Source of the DNA: Bifidobacterium platyrrhinorum
GTDB lineage: Bacteria; Actinomycetota; Actinomycetes; Actinomycetales; Bifidobacteriaceae
Length of the DNA: 64,000 nucleotides
NCBI RefSeq assembly: GCF_010667645.1
Contig: NZ_WHZV01000007.1
Location: 36,238-100,237 of the forward strand
Direction of reading: 5' to 3'
Shown one piece after another: positions 28,104 to 38,810 of the stretch. A program made the position numbers and the translations under genes. How positions within the stretch are numbered: the stretch's first letter is position 1; the number at the start of each line of letters is the position of its first letter. The notes under the pieces are model-generated. The model had not been told where the DNA came from and made no database searches. It was given only the letters and a program-made list of their open reading frames with translations.

Positions 28104-28802
28104 CTACTTCAGGTCGGCGAAATTAAAAAACGTGGCCTTCTTGTAGTGGTAGTAGACCGTGCCGGCGTTGAACATGCGGCCGCTGGCCAGATAGGCGTCG
28201 TCCTCGACCACCAGGGCGGGGTCCCCTGCCGACAGGCCGAGGAGGTCGGCCCGTCCGTGATCCAGCCCTCGCGCGTATATCAGCTTGTCCGCGAAGCCCG
28301 TGCTCAGCCCCAGATCCTCGCGAATGTACGCGTAAATGGAGCCGCTGGCGATCTCCTCGTTGAGATACGGCACGAACTCCTTGAGATACAGGGCGTACTC
28401 GATGGCGAACGGTTCGTTGTCCAGCAGACGCAGGCGCGAGACGCTGTAGACCTTGGCGTCGGCGGCGCACTTGAGGCGCACGGAGTCTTCTCCTGCCTCA
28501 CGCTGCTCCAGCTTGATCAGCTTGGAGGACACGGAATGGCCGGGGAACTCCGAGGTCATGCCCCTCGTGCCATTGATGTTGAGGCACCCCTCCCGCCTGT
28601 TTTCCCGCACGAACATGCCGCTGCCCTGCACCGGGTACACGTCGCCGAGCTCGGCCAGCAGAGAGATGGCATTGCGCACGCAATACCGGGTCGCGCCGAA
28701 CTGCTCCATGAGCTCGGGTTCGGTGGGCAGCTTCCCCGTGTCGCGATATTTGCCCTTGTCGATCTCCACCTTGAGAATCTTCGCCAGTTCACGGTATTTC
28801 AT
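28104..28802 (-). CDS. GntR family regulator with UTRA domain
   Basis: A 232-residue regulator of the HutC/BglR class. The winged helix-turn-helix occupies about residues 3-68 (KLPTEPELMEQFGATRYCVRNA), and the UTRA ligand-binding domain about 85-228 with the pocket region FAIEYALYLKEFVPYL. Such proteins usually bind the phosphorylated sugar of the adjacent PTS and are then released from DNA. Four copies of TCATTCGAATGA flank this gene on both sides, so it is the likely local repressor of the PTS operon, itself and the divergent HAD gene. A GATAAT -10 candidate lies at 28861-28866. Confidence 0.9.
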   Translation of the reverse strand: MKYRELAKILKVEIDKGKYRDTGKLPTEPELMEQFGATRYCVRNAISLLAELGDVYPVQGSGMFVRENRREGCLNINGTRGMTSEFPGHSVSSKLIKLEQREAGEDSVRLKCAADAKVYSVSRLRLLDNEPFAIEYALYLKEFVPYLNEEIASGSIYAYIREDLGLSTGFADKLIYARGLDHGRADLLGLSAGDPALVVEDDAYLASGRMFNAGTVYYHYKKATFFNFADLK

Positions 28803-28879
28803 GCACCCTCCAAAACCACATCATTCAGCCGCGCCACATCGCCGCGGCACATGTGTCCATATTATCGCATGACTCATAT

Positions 28880-28891
28880 TCATTCGAATTG
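28880..28891. promoter_or_regulatory. GntR operator copy 3, one imperfect arm
   Basis: TCATTCGAATTG matches the palindrome at ten of twelve positions, in the likely -35 region of the regulator gene's own promoter. Confidence 0.5.
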
Positions 28892-28912
28892 CAGACACCC
28901 CATCACCCACAA

Positions 28913-28941
28913 TTGCATGATTCATTCGAATGAATTATTCT
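28913..28941 (+). promoter_or_regulatory. Promoter of the HAD phosphatase gene with operator in the spacer
   Basis: TTGCAT (28913-28918) and TATTCT (28936-28941) are 17 bases apart. The spacer is almost entirely the 16-bp palindrome at 28920-28935 (operator core 28922-28933), so repressor binding would block polymerase directly. Confidence 0.65.
28920..28935. promoter_or_regulatory. GntR operator copy 4, 16-bp perfect palindrome
   Basis: ATTCATTCGAATGAAT is the longest and most symmetrical of the four operator copies. Confidence 0.7.
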
Positions 28942-29000
28942 TAGGGAACACCATCTACAGTTCAGACGCTGATGTCGACATTCCATAGGAGAGTACGCGC

Positions 29001-29816
29001 ATGAGAAAACCCACGCTAGTGTTCATCGACATCGACGGCACGCTGCTGGACAGCAGCCACCGCATTCCCGATTCCGCACGAGAGGAGTGCCGCCGAGCGC
29101 AACAGGCCGGGCACCGGCTGTTCATCTGTTCGGGCCGTGCGGCGCTGGACATCGATCCGCCGGTGCTCGAACTTGGGTTCGACGGCATCGTATCCGACGG
29201 CGGCGCATGCGCCAAGCTCGACGGCGAGACCATTATCGACGAGCGCATGCCCGCTGAATCCGTCCGCATGGCGACCTCGTTCTTCACCGCACACTCCATG
29301 CCGTATGCCTGGCACTGCCCCGACGGCATGCATGCCACCGAACGCTACCTGTACCGGCTCGGTATTTGGCGCAAACTGCTGCGACATCCGCAGATGCGCG
29401 GCTCCTGGCACACCATCACCGACCATTCCGCCCCTCTGCCTCCAGTCCGCAAAGGAACGTTCTACGTCCCCGAGAACGGCAGTCTTACCGTGGAAGACGT
29501 GCGTCGCGAGCTCGCTGGCTACGCGACCATTATCCACGGATCCATCAACGCTTCCAGCGACGACAACGGCGAGATCCTTATCCCCGGAGTAGACAAGGGC
29601 ACGGCGCTCATGAAAGTCTCTCAACGGCTTGGATTTCCACTGTCCGACACGATCGCCATCGGCGACAGCGACAACGACCTTGAGATGATACAGACTGCCG
29701 GCATCGGCGTGGCGATGGGCAACGGCACCGAAGCCGTCAAATCAGTCGCCGACATGATTGCGCCAAACGTCGACAACAACGGTCTCGCGGCGGTACTGCA
29801 CCGGCTGCTCCGTTAA
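29001..29816 (+). CDS. Cof-type HAD-IIB family phosphatase
   Basis: A 271-residue HAD hydrolase. Motif I is FIDIDGTLLDS, motif II ICSGR, motif III the Lys in VDKGTALM and motif IV IGDSDNDLEMI; the IIB cap lies between at about residues 85-195. Such enzymes dephosphorylate sugar phosphates or related metabolites in the cytoplasm. The promoter carries the same GntR operator as the PTS operon on the other side, so it is probably induced with it. A role in relieving sugar-phosphate build-up is an inference. The start ATG follows AGGAGA. Confidence 0.9.
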   Translation: MRKPTLVFIDIDGTLLDSSHRIPDSAREECRRAQQAGHRLFICSGRAALDIDPPVLELGFDGIVSDGGACAKLDGETIIDERMPAESVRMATSFFTAHSMPYAWHCPDGMHATERYLYRLGIWRKLLRHPQMRGSWHTITDHSAPLPPVRKGTFYVPENGSLTVEDVRRELAGYATIIHGSINASSDDNGEILIPGVDKGTALMKVSQRLGFPLSDTIAIGDSDNDLEMIQTAGIGVAMGNGTEAVKSVADMIAPNVDNNGLAAVLHRLLR

Positions 29817-30004
29817 CATGCCACCCCGCCTCAGAAGAGAATGCTCCAGGCGGGGCTGTTCGACACACTCTCCTTCATACACGGCCCCGAGCCATGCGCT
29901 CCGTCTTCGCTTCCTGCGCCGTGCCCCGTGCCGCTCCCGGGCCGTCACCCAACAGCCGCATGATTCCAACGCAATCGCAACATCGCCTATCGTCGAAAAT
30001 ACAA

Positions 30005-30035
30005 AACCCGGCCCACGATATTTCGTGAAGCCGGG
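30005..30035 (-). terminator. Terminator of tRNA-Leu
   Basis: On the minus strand, just after the tRNA, ACCCGGC pairs with GCCGGGT with an inner CACGA/TCGTG stem, followed by TTTGTATTTT. It is a canonical Rho-independent terminator. Confidence 0.85.
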
Positions 30036-30042
30036 TGATGAA

Positions 30043-30123
30043 GTGCCCCCGGCGGGACTCGAACCCGCAAGCCGAAGCGATCGATTTTAAGTCGACTGCG
30101 TCTACCGATTTCGCCACGGGGGC
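30043..30123 (-). tRNA. tRNA-Leu (UAA)
   Basis: The minus strand folds as a class II tRNA: acceptor GCCCCCG/CGGGGGC, D-loop with GGTAGACGC, anticodon loop CTTAAAA giving anticodon UAA, a short variable arm GATCGCTTCGGCTTG and T-loop GGGTTCGAGTCCC. The discriminator base is A and CCA is not encoded. It is followed at once by a terminator. Confidence 0.95.
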
Positions 30124-30209
30124 CTGTGGTCGGCGGGAACCGACCGTGTCATTGTACTATGCGGCGCGTCCGTATGCCGGCGTGCGCCGCATAATCGTGT
30201 CTGGTCGCG

Positions 30210-31208
30210 TCACGCGGCGAGCAGACGCCGCCCGTAGTCGAGGACGATACCGTCGAGCAGGCCGTGCTCGCTGGCCACGTACGAGTCGATGGGCTCGCCG
30301 TGGTCGGCCTGCGCGGCCTCGCTCACCTTGGCGAGCACGCGGTTCCACACGACGGCGCCGCCGCCCACCACATCGATGCGCCCCGGGTGGATCGTGCGGT
30401 AGGCGCGGCGCTCCTCACGCGTCATGCGCAGGAAGCGGTCGTCGACCGCGTACGCCTCGTCCAGCGGCAGCCGGTATCCGTCGACGACGGTGTGGTCGTA
30501 TTCCTCCAGCCCGATGGCGAGCGCGGTCATCGTGGTCACGGTGCCGGACACGCCGATGATGGTGCGCGCCTTGCCCGCGGGCACGGTGCGGAACGCCTCG
30601 TCGATGTGCGCGTCGATGTCCTCGACGGCCTCGGCGATCTCCTCCTCGGTGGGCGGATCGGTCCTCAGATGCCGTTCGGTCATGCGCACGGAGCCGATGT
30701 CCATCGAGTATGCGGCCTGCACCTGCGTGACGGGAGCGGTCTCGCCGTCCCCGCCGATGACGAGTTCGGTGGAGCCTCCGCCCAGGTCAACGACCAGATA
30801 GGGGGCGGGCAGTTCGCCGCGGTCGACGACCGACGTGGCGCCCAGGAAGCTCAGGTCGGCCTCCTCGGTGCCGGGGATGACCTCGGGGCGCACGCCGAGG
30901 ATCGATTCGATGCCGTCCTCGAACTGCTCGCGGTTCTCGGCGTCGCGCGTGGCGGAGGTGGCGACGAAGCGGATGCCGTCGACCGGATGCTCGGCGAGGA
31001 TACCCGCGAATTCGCGCGCCGCCGCGTAGGCGCGTTCCAGCGCCTCGTCGGCGAACCGGTGCGTCTTGTCGACGTCCTGGCCGAGGCGGATGACGCGCAG
31101 CTGGCGCGGCACGATCTCGGTCATGCCGTGCCCGTCGACGCGAGCGATCTTCAGTCGGATGGAGTTGGTGCCGCAGTCGATGCCCGCGACGGTCACCGCG
31201 TTGCCCAT
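30210..31208 (-). CDS. Ppx/GppA exopolyphosphatase-type phosphatase
   Basis: A 332-residue Ppx/GppA protein of the actinobacterial short form: two actin-like ATPase domains without the C-terminal HD domain. The motifs are AGIDCGTNSIRLKI, RFVATSATRDAENR, VVDLGGGSTELV and GVSGTVTTMTAL. It should hydrolyse polyphosphate or pppGpp. ATG 31208 follows GGAAGG; the ORF upstream of it is a shadow of the DUF501 gene. It forms an operon with enolase, ftsB-like and DUF501 genes, an arrangement common in actinobacteria. Confidence 0.92.
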   Translation of the reverse strand: MGNAVTVAGIDCGTNSIRLKIARVDGHGMTEIVPRQLRVIRLGQDVDKTHRFADEALERAYAAAREFAGILAEHPVDGIRFVATSATRDAENREQFEDGIESILGVRPEVIPGTEEADLSFLGATSVVDRGELPAPYLVVDLGGGSTELVIGGDGETAPVTQVQAAYSMDIGSVRMTERHLRTDPPTEEEIAEAVEDIDAHIDEAFRTVPAGKARTIIGVSGTVTTMTALAIGLEEYDHTVVDGYRLPLDEAYAVDDRFLRMTREERRAYRTIHPGRIDVVGGGAVVWNRVLAKVSEAAQADHGEPIDSYVASEHGLLDGIVLDYGRRLLAA

Positions 31209-31225
31209 GTCGTTGCCTTCCTTCC

Positions 31226-31783
31226 CTATTCCAGCACGCTGCAGCGGCAGACGGCCGGATCGAATTCGTCCTTCACCCTGTCGAGGACCATGTCGCCGAT
31301 CGGGTTGGCGCCGCGGCCCATGACCAGCGACTGGGCGATCAGCGCGTGCAGGCACTTGACGCGCACCGGCATGCCGCCGGCGGACGTGCCCGTGATGTGC
31401 TCCTCGTCGTCGCCGAGCCTGACGGCGATCTCGTGGCGGAACGCGAGGTACAGCTCGTGCGCGTGCGCGTAGGCGGCCTTCACGTCCTCGTCCTCGGCGA
31501 CGAGACGGCTGTATTCCTGCATCACGCCCTCGGCCTCGACATGGGAGGCGGCCTTGACGGCCTCGGGGCTGGTGAGGTAGCAGGTGGTGGGGAACGGGAC
31601 GCCGCCGGGCAGCAGCGGCCTGGTGACGACGGCGAGCGGACGGCCGCACACGCAACGCGCGCCCACGGCGACCATGCCGCGCGGGTACCGGCCGAGCTGG
31701 CGCTCGACGATGGCGATGTCCCCGTCGCCCGCCGGATGTTCGAGGATACGGTCCGCCAGCGCGGTCGGGTCGATATGGGTCAC
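31226..31783 (-). CDS. DUF501 domain-containing protein
   Basis: A 185-residue cytoplasmic protein of the DUF501 family with the conserved core VERQLGRYPRGMVAVGARC and RCVCGRPLAVVTRPLLPGG, and near the C-terminus SAGGMPVRVKCLHALIAQSL. The Cys and His positions hint at a metal site. Function unknown. Its ATG overlaps the ftsB-like stop (ATGA) and its own stop is 17 bases before the ppx/gppA start, so the three are cotranscribed. Confidence 0.9.
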   Translation of the reverse strand: MTHIDPTALADRILEHPAGDGDIAIVERQLGRYPRGMVAVGARCVCGRPLAVVTRPLLPGGVPFPTTCYLTSPEAVKAASHVEAEGVMQEYSRLVAEDEDVKAAYAHAHELYLAFRHEIAVRLGDDEEHITGTSAGGMPVRVKCLHALIAQSLVMGRGANPIGDMVLDRVKDEFDPAVCRCSVLE

Positions 31784-32316
31784 TGCTTGTCCTTTTCGTC
31801 GGTGGTGGTGGATTGGCTGCCGCCCTGGCCGGATCGCGCGTTCCCCTGGCTCTTGGTCAGCGGCTCGTCGGCCTTCTTGAAGGCGTACGACAGTTCACTG
31901 TACCAAGGCAGCTGCTTCGACGTGTCCGTCTCGGACTCCTGGCCGTTCTGCGTCGCGGCGTCCTGGCCGGTGACGGCCTGGGGGTTCTGCACGTGCACGG
32001 ACTGTTCGCCGGGGAAGACGAAGCCGAGGCGTTCGCGCGCCTGCGCGGCGACGTAGTTCTTGTCGTTCCAGCGGGAGATGTCGTTCTCGAGGTCCTGCTT
32101 CTTGGCGATGAGCGCGGCCTCCTCGCGCTTGAGGCTGTTGAGGTGCGCGAGATCCGCGGCGTAGGTGTTGAACGTGGAGACGAGCTGGATGGCCCCCACG
32201 GCGACGATGAACAGCGAAATGAAGAAGGCGATGGGGCCGGAGTTGCCGGAACGACGGCGCTTCCCGGAGTCGGATGCCTTGTCCGTCGCCTTCGCGGTCC
32301 GGTTCCTTGTGGTCAT
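31780..32316 (-). CDS. FtsB/DivIC-type septum formation initiator
   Basis: A 178-residue single-pass membrane protein: a basic cytoplasmic tail (about 1-26), one helix (about 27-47), then an extracytoplasmic coiled coil (about 50-85, KREEAALIAKKQDLENDISR) and the FtsB-type ending YVAAQARERLGFVFPGE, followed by a polar disordered tail. It belongs to the divisome with FtsL and FtsQ. ATG 32316 lies between enolase and DUF501 genes. A hairpin ending ten bases upstream could limit read-through from the enolase gene. Confidence 0.88.
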   Translation of the reverse strand: MTTRNRTAKATDKASDSGKRRRSGNSGPIAFFISLFIVAVGAIQLVSTFNTYAADLAHLNSLKREEAALIAKKQDLENDISRWNDKNYVAAQARERLGFVFPGEQSVHVQNPQAVTGQDAATQNGQESETDTSKQLPWYSELSYAFKKADEPLTKSQGNARSGQGGSQSTTTDEKDKQ

Positions 32317-32326
32317 GGAACAACAA

Positions 32327-32362
32327 AATACCCGTCGCGTTCGACGGAACACGACGGGTATT
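32327..32362 (-). terminator. Hairpin between enolase and ftsB-like genes
   Basis: AATACCCGTCG (32327-32337) pairs with 32352-32362 around a 14-nt loop, and on the minus strand is followed by TTGTTGTT. It ends just upstream of the ftsB-like start codon, so it may terminate most enolase transcripts or attenuate the downstream genes. Confidence 0.65.
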
Positions 32363-32427
32363 CGCTGCTGCGCTAGGGCCGCCCCTCATGGGGCGACGCC
32401 TCGGCACGCCGGCGAAGCGGCATCAAC

Positions 32428-34484
<2,057 letters not shown>

Positions 34485-34486
34485 GA

Positions 34487-34524
34487 GCCGGCCAGGCAGG
34501 CCCGCATGGCCCCGCCTGGCCGGC
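34487..34524. terminator. Bidirectional hairpin between GNAT and mfd genes
   Basis: GCCGGCCAGGC (34487-34497) is complementary to GCCTGGCCGGC (34514-34524) with a 16-nt loop between convergent genes. Confidence 0.65.
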
Positions 34525-34540
34525 GCACTCCCCCACCGGC

Positions 34541-37500
34541 CTAGCGGCGCTTGCCGCCCGGCACGTAGGCCAGATCGTTGAGCAGGTCGGACACCCAGTC
34601 CATGACCTGCTCGCCGGGCATCGGCCCCCTGCCGAGCGTGCCGGCGAACGGGGTGGGGATGATCATCTGGTGCGTGACCGGACGGTACTGGAAGCCCTTG
34701 TAGATGCGCGACATGCGCATGAGCACCGACTCGGGCGGGTCGACGCGGCCGACGCGCAGACGGTTCGACTGGGCCAGGATCTCCGAGATGCCGAGCCTGC
34801 GCGCCTTGAACTTGAGACGCGCCACGCCGAACAGCATCTCGAACTCCCCGGGCAGCGGGCCGTAACGGTCGACGAGCTCCTCGGCGAGGTCCTTGAGGTC
34901 GTTCTCGTCGCGTGCGGCGGCGAGCTTGCGGTACGCCTCCAGGCGCAGCTTGTCCGAGTCGATGTAGTCCACCGGGATCGACGCCTCGACCGGCAGGTCG
35001 ATGGACACGGCCACCGGTTCGGCCGCCTTGTCCGGCTCCTTGTACTTCTCGACGGCCTCGGAGACCATGCGCACGTACAGGTCGAAGCCGACGCCCTCGA
35101 TATGGCCGGACTGCTGGTCGCCGAGCAGGTTGCCGGTGCCCCTGAGCTCCAGGTCCTTCATCGCCACGTCGAAGCCCGATCCCAGCGCCGTGTTCTGCGC
35201 GATCGTCGCGAGCCTGTCGTGCGACTGCTGGGTCATCGGCTTGGACGGGTCGTACAGGAAGTACGCGTACGCGCGTTCGCGGCCGCGGCCGACGCGTCCG
35301 CGCAGCTGGTGGAGCTGCGAGAGGCCGAAGCGGTCCGCATGGTCGACGATGAGCGTGTTCGCGTTCGAGATATCCAGGCCGGTCTCGATGATCGTCGTGC
35401 ACACGAGCACGTCGATGTCGCGGTGCCAGAAGTCGCGGATGATCTGGTCGAGCTGCTTCTCGCCCATCTTGCCGTGCGCGACGCCGACCTTCGCCTCCGG
35501 CACGAGCGTGTGGATCTTCTCGGCGATATGCGCGATGTCCTCGACGCGGTTATGCACGTAGAACACCTGTCCGCCGCGCAGCAGCTCGCGCCGCACCGCG
35601 GCCGTGACCTGCGCGTCCTCGTAGGCGCCCACGTAGGTGAGCACCGGCAGACGGTCCTCCGGCGGGGTGGCGAGCGTCGACATCTCACGGATGCCGGTGA
35701 CCGCCATCTCCAACGTGCGCGGGATCGGCGTGGCGGATAGGGACAGCACGTCCACGTTGGTTCTGAGGGCCTTGAGCGTCTCCTTGTGCTCGACGCCGAA
35801 CCGCTGCTCCTCGTCGATGATGACGAGACCCAGATCCTTGAACTTGATCTTCGGGTTGAGCAGCTTGTGCGTGCCGATGACCACGTCCACGGTGCCCTCG
35901 GCAAGTCCCTCGATGGTCTCCTTGATCTCCTTGGGTTTCTGGAAGCGGCTCATCGCCGCCACGTTGACGGGGAAGCCCTCGTAGCGTTCGGTGAACGTCT
36001 CGTAATGCTGCTGGACGAGCAGCGTGGTGGGCACGAGCACGGCCACCTGCTTGCCGTCCTGGATGGCCTTGAACGCGGCGCGCACCGCGATCTCGGTCTT
36101 GCCGAAGCCCACGTCGCCGCAGATGAGGCGGTCCATCGGGCGGGGCTGCTCCATGTCGTGCTTGACCTCGTCGATGGTGGTGAGCTGGTCGGCGGTCTCC
36201 TGGTAGGGGAACGCGTCCTCCAGCTCCTTCTGCCACGGGGTGTCCGGGCTGAACGCGAAGCCGGGGGTGCGATGGCGGGCCGAATACAGCTTCACCAGGT
36301 CGTCGGCGATCTCCTTGACGTGCTTGCGGGCCTTCGCCTTGGTGGCGACCCAGTCGGAGCCGCCCAGCTTGTTGAGCTTGGGGGCCTCGGCGCCGATGTA
36401 CTTGCTCACCAGGTCGAGCTGGTCGGTGGGGATGAACAGCTTGTCCGGCGGGGCGCCCCGCTTGCTCGGCGCGTATTCGATGACGAGGTATTCGCGTGTG
36501 GTCCGGTTCGCGCCGGTGCCGATGGTGCGCTGGCGCATCTCGACGAAACGGCCGATGCCGTGCTGCTCGTGCACCACGTAGTCGCCGGTCTTGAGTTCCA
36601 TCAGGTCGATGGCCTTGCGGCGGCGCTTCGGGGTCTTCGCCTGCGCCATCGCCGACGTGCGGCCGGTCAGGTCGCGTTCGGTGAGCAGGGCGGCCTTCGC
36701 CTGCCGGTCGACGAACCCGTCGACGGCCTGCGAGCGGATCGTGTCGAACCGGGTGATGCCGGTCGCGTTGACGGCGCGCTTGAGACGCGCGAGCGTGCCT
36801 TTGGCGGCGGAGGTGACCGTGACCTCGTAGCCGGCGTCGATGAGTCCCTCGATGCCGGCGGCGGCCTTCGCCTCGTCGCCGCGGTACTCCCCCGGGTTCG
36901 CGGCGTCGATCTGCACGCGACCGGGGCGCGAGGCGTCCACGGTGAAGCTGGTGAGGCGGATCACGTCGTGCCTCGAATGCTCGAGCGCGGAGATCGCCTC
37001 GTCGTAGTCGATGAAGCTCGCCTGGTCGAAGGTGATGGGCGCGCCGGCGCCGTGGCCGGACGCGGCGACGTGCCAGCTGGCGGCAAGGAACTCGTTCGCG
37101 GTCTTGGCGAGGTCCTCGGCGGCGCGGCGCAGCTTTTCCGGGTCGCCCAGCAGGACGGCCGCGCCGTCCGGCAGCATGCCGGACACCGGCTCCATGTCGT
37201 CGACGAGCGCGGGCATGAGCGATTCCATGCCCTCGACGGGAATCGCGTTGGCAATCGATTCGAGCATGTCGTCGGCGTTCGGGATCGACCCGATCAGCGA
37301 TTTCGCGCGGGCGCGCACCCGGTCGGTGAGCTGCAGCTCGCGGCAGGGCGTCGCCCAGATGGTCGTGAGGCCGTCGCCGTAGGTGCGCTGGTCGGAGGCG
37401 TGGAACTCCCTGATGCCGTCGACCTCGTCGCCGAAGAACTCGATGCGCACCGGGTGGGGCGCGGTCGGCGGGAACACGTCGAGGATGCCGCCGCGCACCG

Positions 37501-38137
37501 CGAACTCGCCGCGGTCCATGACCAAGTCGACGCGCGTGTATGCGTTCTCGACGAGACGGTCCGCGGCCTCGTCGAGAGCGAGTTCCTCGCCCTGCGTGAA
37601 GACGAGCGGCGCGACGTCGGCGAGGCCGGCGACGACCGGTTGGATGAGCGAACGGACCGGCATGACGAGGATGCGGATGCGGCCGAACATCGGATCGGCG
37701 TCGCTCGGATGCTTCAGACGGCGGAAGACGGCCATGCGGCTGGCGACGGTGTCGGCGCGGGGGCTGAGCCGCTCGTGCGGCAGCGTCTCCCACGCCTCCA
37801 GCTGGGCGATGTCGTTCGGGTCGCCCGCGTACCAGGAGCGCAGGGCCCCCACGGTCTCCTCGGCCTCGCGACCGGAGGCGACGACGAGCACGACCGGCTT
37901 GCCGGCCTTGCCGCCCGCGCCCTGGGCGATGGCGGCGGCGAGCGCCGGCCGCAGGCCTTCGGGCATGCCGACGATAATCGGGTCGTCGATGTCGGCGGAG
38001 CCGGCGATGTTCCCCGAAACCACGTCGCGGAACGCGGCGTCGTCCGCGACGAGCCGTTCGAGCAGGCCGGCGAGCGATCCGTCGACGAGGTCGCGTTCGG
38101 ATGCGGCGGCCTTCGCGGACCTGGAGTCAGCGGCCAT
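34541..38137 (-). CDS. mfd: Transcription-repair coupling factor Mfd
   Basis: A 1198-residue Mfd of full length. An N-terminal UvrB-like module (about 1-350) leads to the RNA polymerase-interacting domain (about 510-590, VVHEQHGIGRFVEM), the SF2 motor with Walker A GDVGFGKTEIAVRAAF, DEEQRFGVEHKE and LSATPIPRTLEMA, the TRG segment and the C-terminal TRCF domain from about 1050. It removes stalled RNA polymerase at lesions and recruits UvrA. It starts inside the pth gene (11-bp overlap), so translation is coupled. Confidence 0.96.
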   Translation of the reverse strand: MAADSRSAKAAASERDLVDGSLAGLLERLVADDAAFRDVVSGNIAGSADIDDPIIVGMPEGLRPALAAAIAQGAGGKAGKPVVLVVASGREAEETVGALRSWYAGDPNDIAQLEAWETLPHERLSPRADTVASRMAVFRRLKHPSDADPMFGRIRILVMPVRSLIQPVVAGLADVAPLVFTQGEELALDEAADRLVENAYTRVDLVMDRGEFAVRGGILDVFPPTAPHPVRIEFFGDEVDGIREFHASDQRTYGDGLTTIWATPCRELQLTDRVRARAKSLIGSIPNADDMLESIANAIPVEGMESLMPALVDDMEPVSGMLPDGAAVLLGDPEKLRRAAEDLAKTANEFLAASWHVAASGHGAGAPITFDQASFIDYDEAISALEHSRHDVIRLTSFTVDASRPGRVQIDAANPGEYRGDEAKAAAGIEGLIDAGYEVTVTSAAKGTLARLKRAVNATGITRFDTIRSQAVDGFVDRQAKAALLTERDLTGRTSAMAQAKTPKRRRKAIDLMELKTGDYVVHEQHGIGRFVEMRQRTIGTGANRTTREYLVIEYAPSKRGAPPDKLFIPTDQLDLVSKYIGAEAPKLNKLGGSDWVATKAKARKHVKEIADDLVKLYSARHRTPGFAFSPDTPWQKELEDAFPYQETADQLTTIDEVKHDMEQPRPMDRLICGDVGFGKTEIAVRAAFKAIQDGKQVAVLVPTTLLVQQHYETFTERYEGFPVNVAAMSRFQKPKEIKETIEGLAEGTVDVVIGTHKLLNPKIKFKDLGLVIIDEEQRFGVEHKETLKALRTNVDVLSLSATPIPRTLEMAVTGIREMSTLATPPEDRLPVLTYVGAYEDAQVTAAVRRELLRGGQVFYVHNRVEDIAHIAEKIHTLVPEAKVGVAHGKMGEKQLDQIIRDFWHRDIDVLVCTTIIETGLDISNANTLIVDHADRFGLSQLHQLRGRVGRGRERAYAYFLYDPSKPMTQQSHDRLATIAQNTALGSGFDVAMKDLELRGTGNLLGDQQSGHIEGVGFDLYVRMVSEAVEKYKEPDKAAEPVAVSIDLPVEASIPVDYIDSDKLRLEAYRKLAAARDENDLKDLAEELVDRYGPLPGEFEMLFGVARLKFKARRLGISEILAQSNRLRVGRVDPPESVLMRMSRIYKGFQYRPVTHQMIIPTPFAGTLGRGPMPGEQVMDWVSDLLNDLAYVPGGKRR

Positions 38138-38726
38138 TGAACTTCTCCTGGGTCCTGGCGAGCCCCTTGAAGATGATGTCCTCGGCGGCGTCGGCGCCGT
38201 CCATGAGGAAGTCGGGCAGCTGCCTGCGCTGGTCGGGGCCGAAGCCGCCGAGCACCCAGTTGATGGTGTTGTCGTGCGCGTTGGCGCCGCGGCGGGCGTG
38301 GCCGACGCCCATGCGCACGCGCGCGTACTTCGGCGTGCCCAGCGACTTGTCGATGGACTTGATGCCGTTGTGGCCGCCGGCCGAACCGCCGGCCTTGACC
38401 TTGATGCGTCCGAAGTCGAGGTCCATGTCGTCGTGGATGACGATGACGTGGTCGGGTTGGATCTGGTAGTAGGAGCAGATCGAGGCGACGGCGTTGCCGG
38501 AGTCGTTCATGTAGGTCAGCGGCTTGGCCAGGAAGAACTTGACGGCGCGGCCGTCGAGATGCATCGCGCCCTTGCCGAGCATGGCGAGCCCCTTGTGGTC
38601 GGAGAAGGCGACCGACCAGCGTTCCGCGAGCACGTCGGCGGTCATGAAGCCCATGTTGTGTCGCGTGTCCTCATATTTCTTGCCCGGGTTGCCCAGTCCC
38701 GCGATCAGCCAGAAATCCGATGCCAT
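38127..38726 (-). CDS. pth: Peptidyl-tRNA hydrolase
   Basis: A 199-residue Pth. The active residues are present in LGNPGKKYEDTRHNMGF (catalytic His), KPLTYMNDSG (Asn), VIHDDMDLDFG (Asp) and GGHNGIKS. It frees tRNA from prematurely released peptidyl-tRNA. It is slightly longer than the E. coli enzyme and directly upstream of mfd. ATG 38726 follows AAGGAGCAA. Confidence 0.96.
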   Translation of the reverse strand: MASDFWLIAGLGNPGKKYEDTRHNMGFMTADVLAERWSVAFSDHKGLAMLGKGAMHLDGRAVKFFLAKPLTYMNDSGNAVASICSYYQIQPDHVIVIHDDMDLDFGRIKVKAGGSAGGHNGIKSIDKSLGTPKYARVRMGVGHARRGANAHDNTINWVLGGFGPDQRRQLPDFLMDGADAAEDIIFKGLARTQEKFNGR

Positions 38727-38810
38727 GTACGTTGCTCCTTACTCGTTTTCGACCGAACAGATTGTACCCACCACCTCAGTCAAGGCCGCCGAGGGCCCGG
38801 CCGCGGACGC

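Noticed and set aside
31209..31655. Upstream extension of the ppx/gppA ORF
   Set aside because: It overlaps the DUF501 gene in another frame; the ATG at 31208 has a good ribosome binding site.
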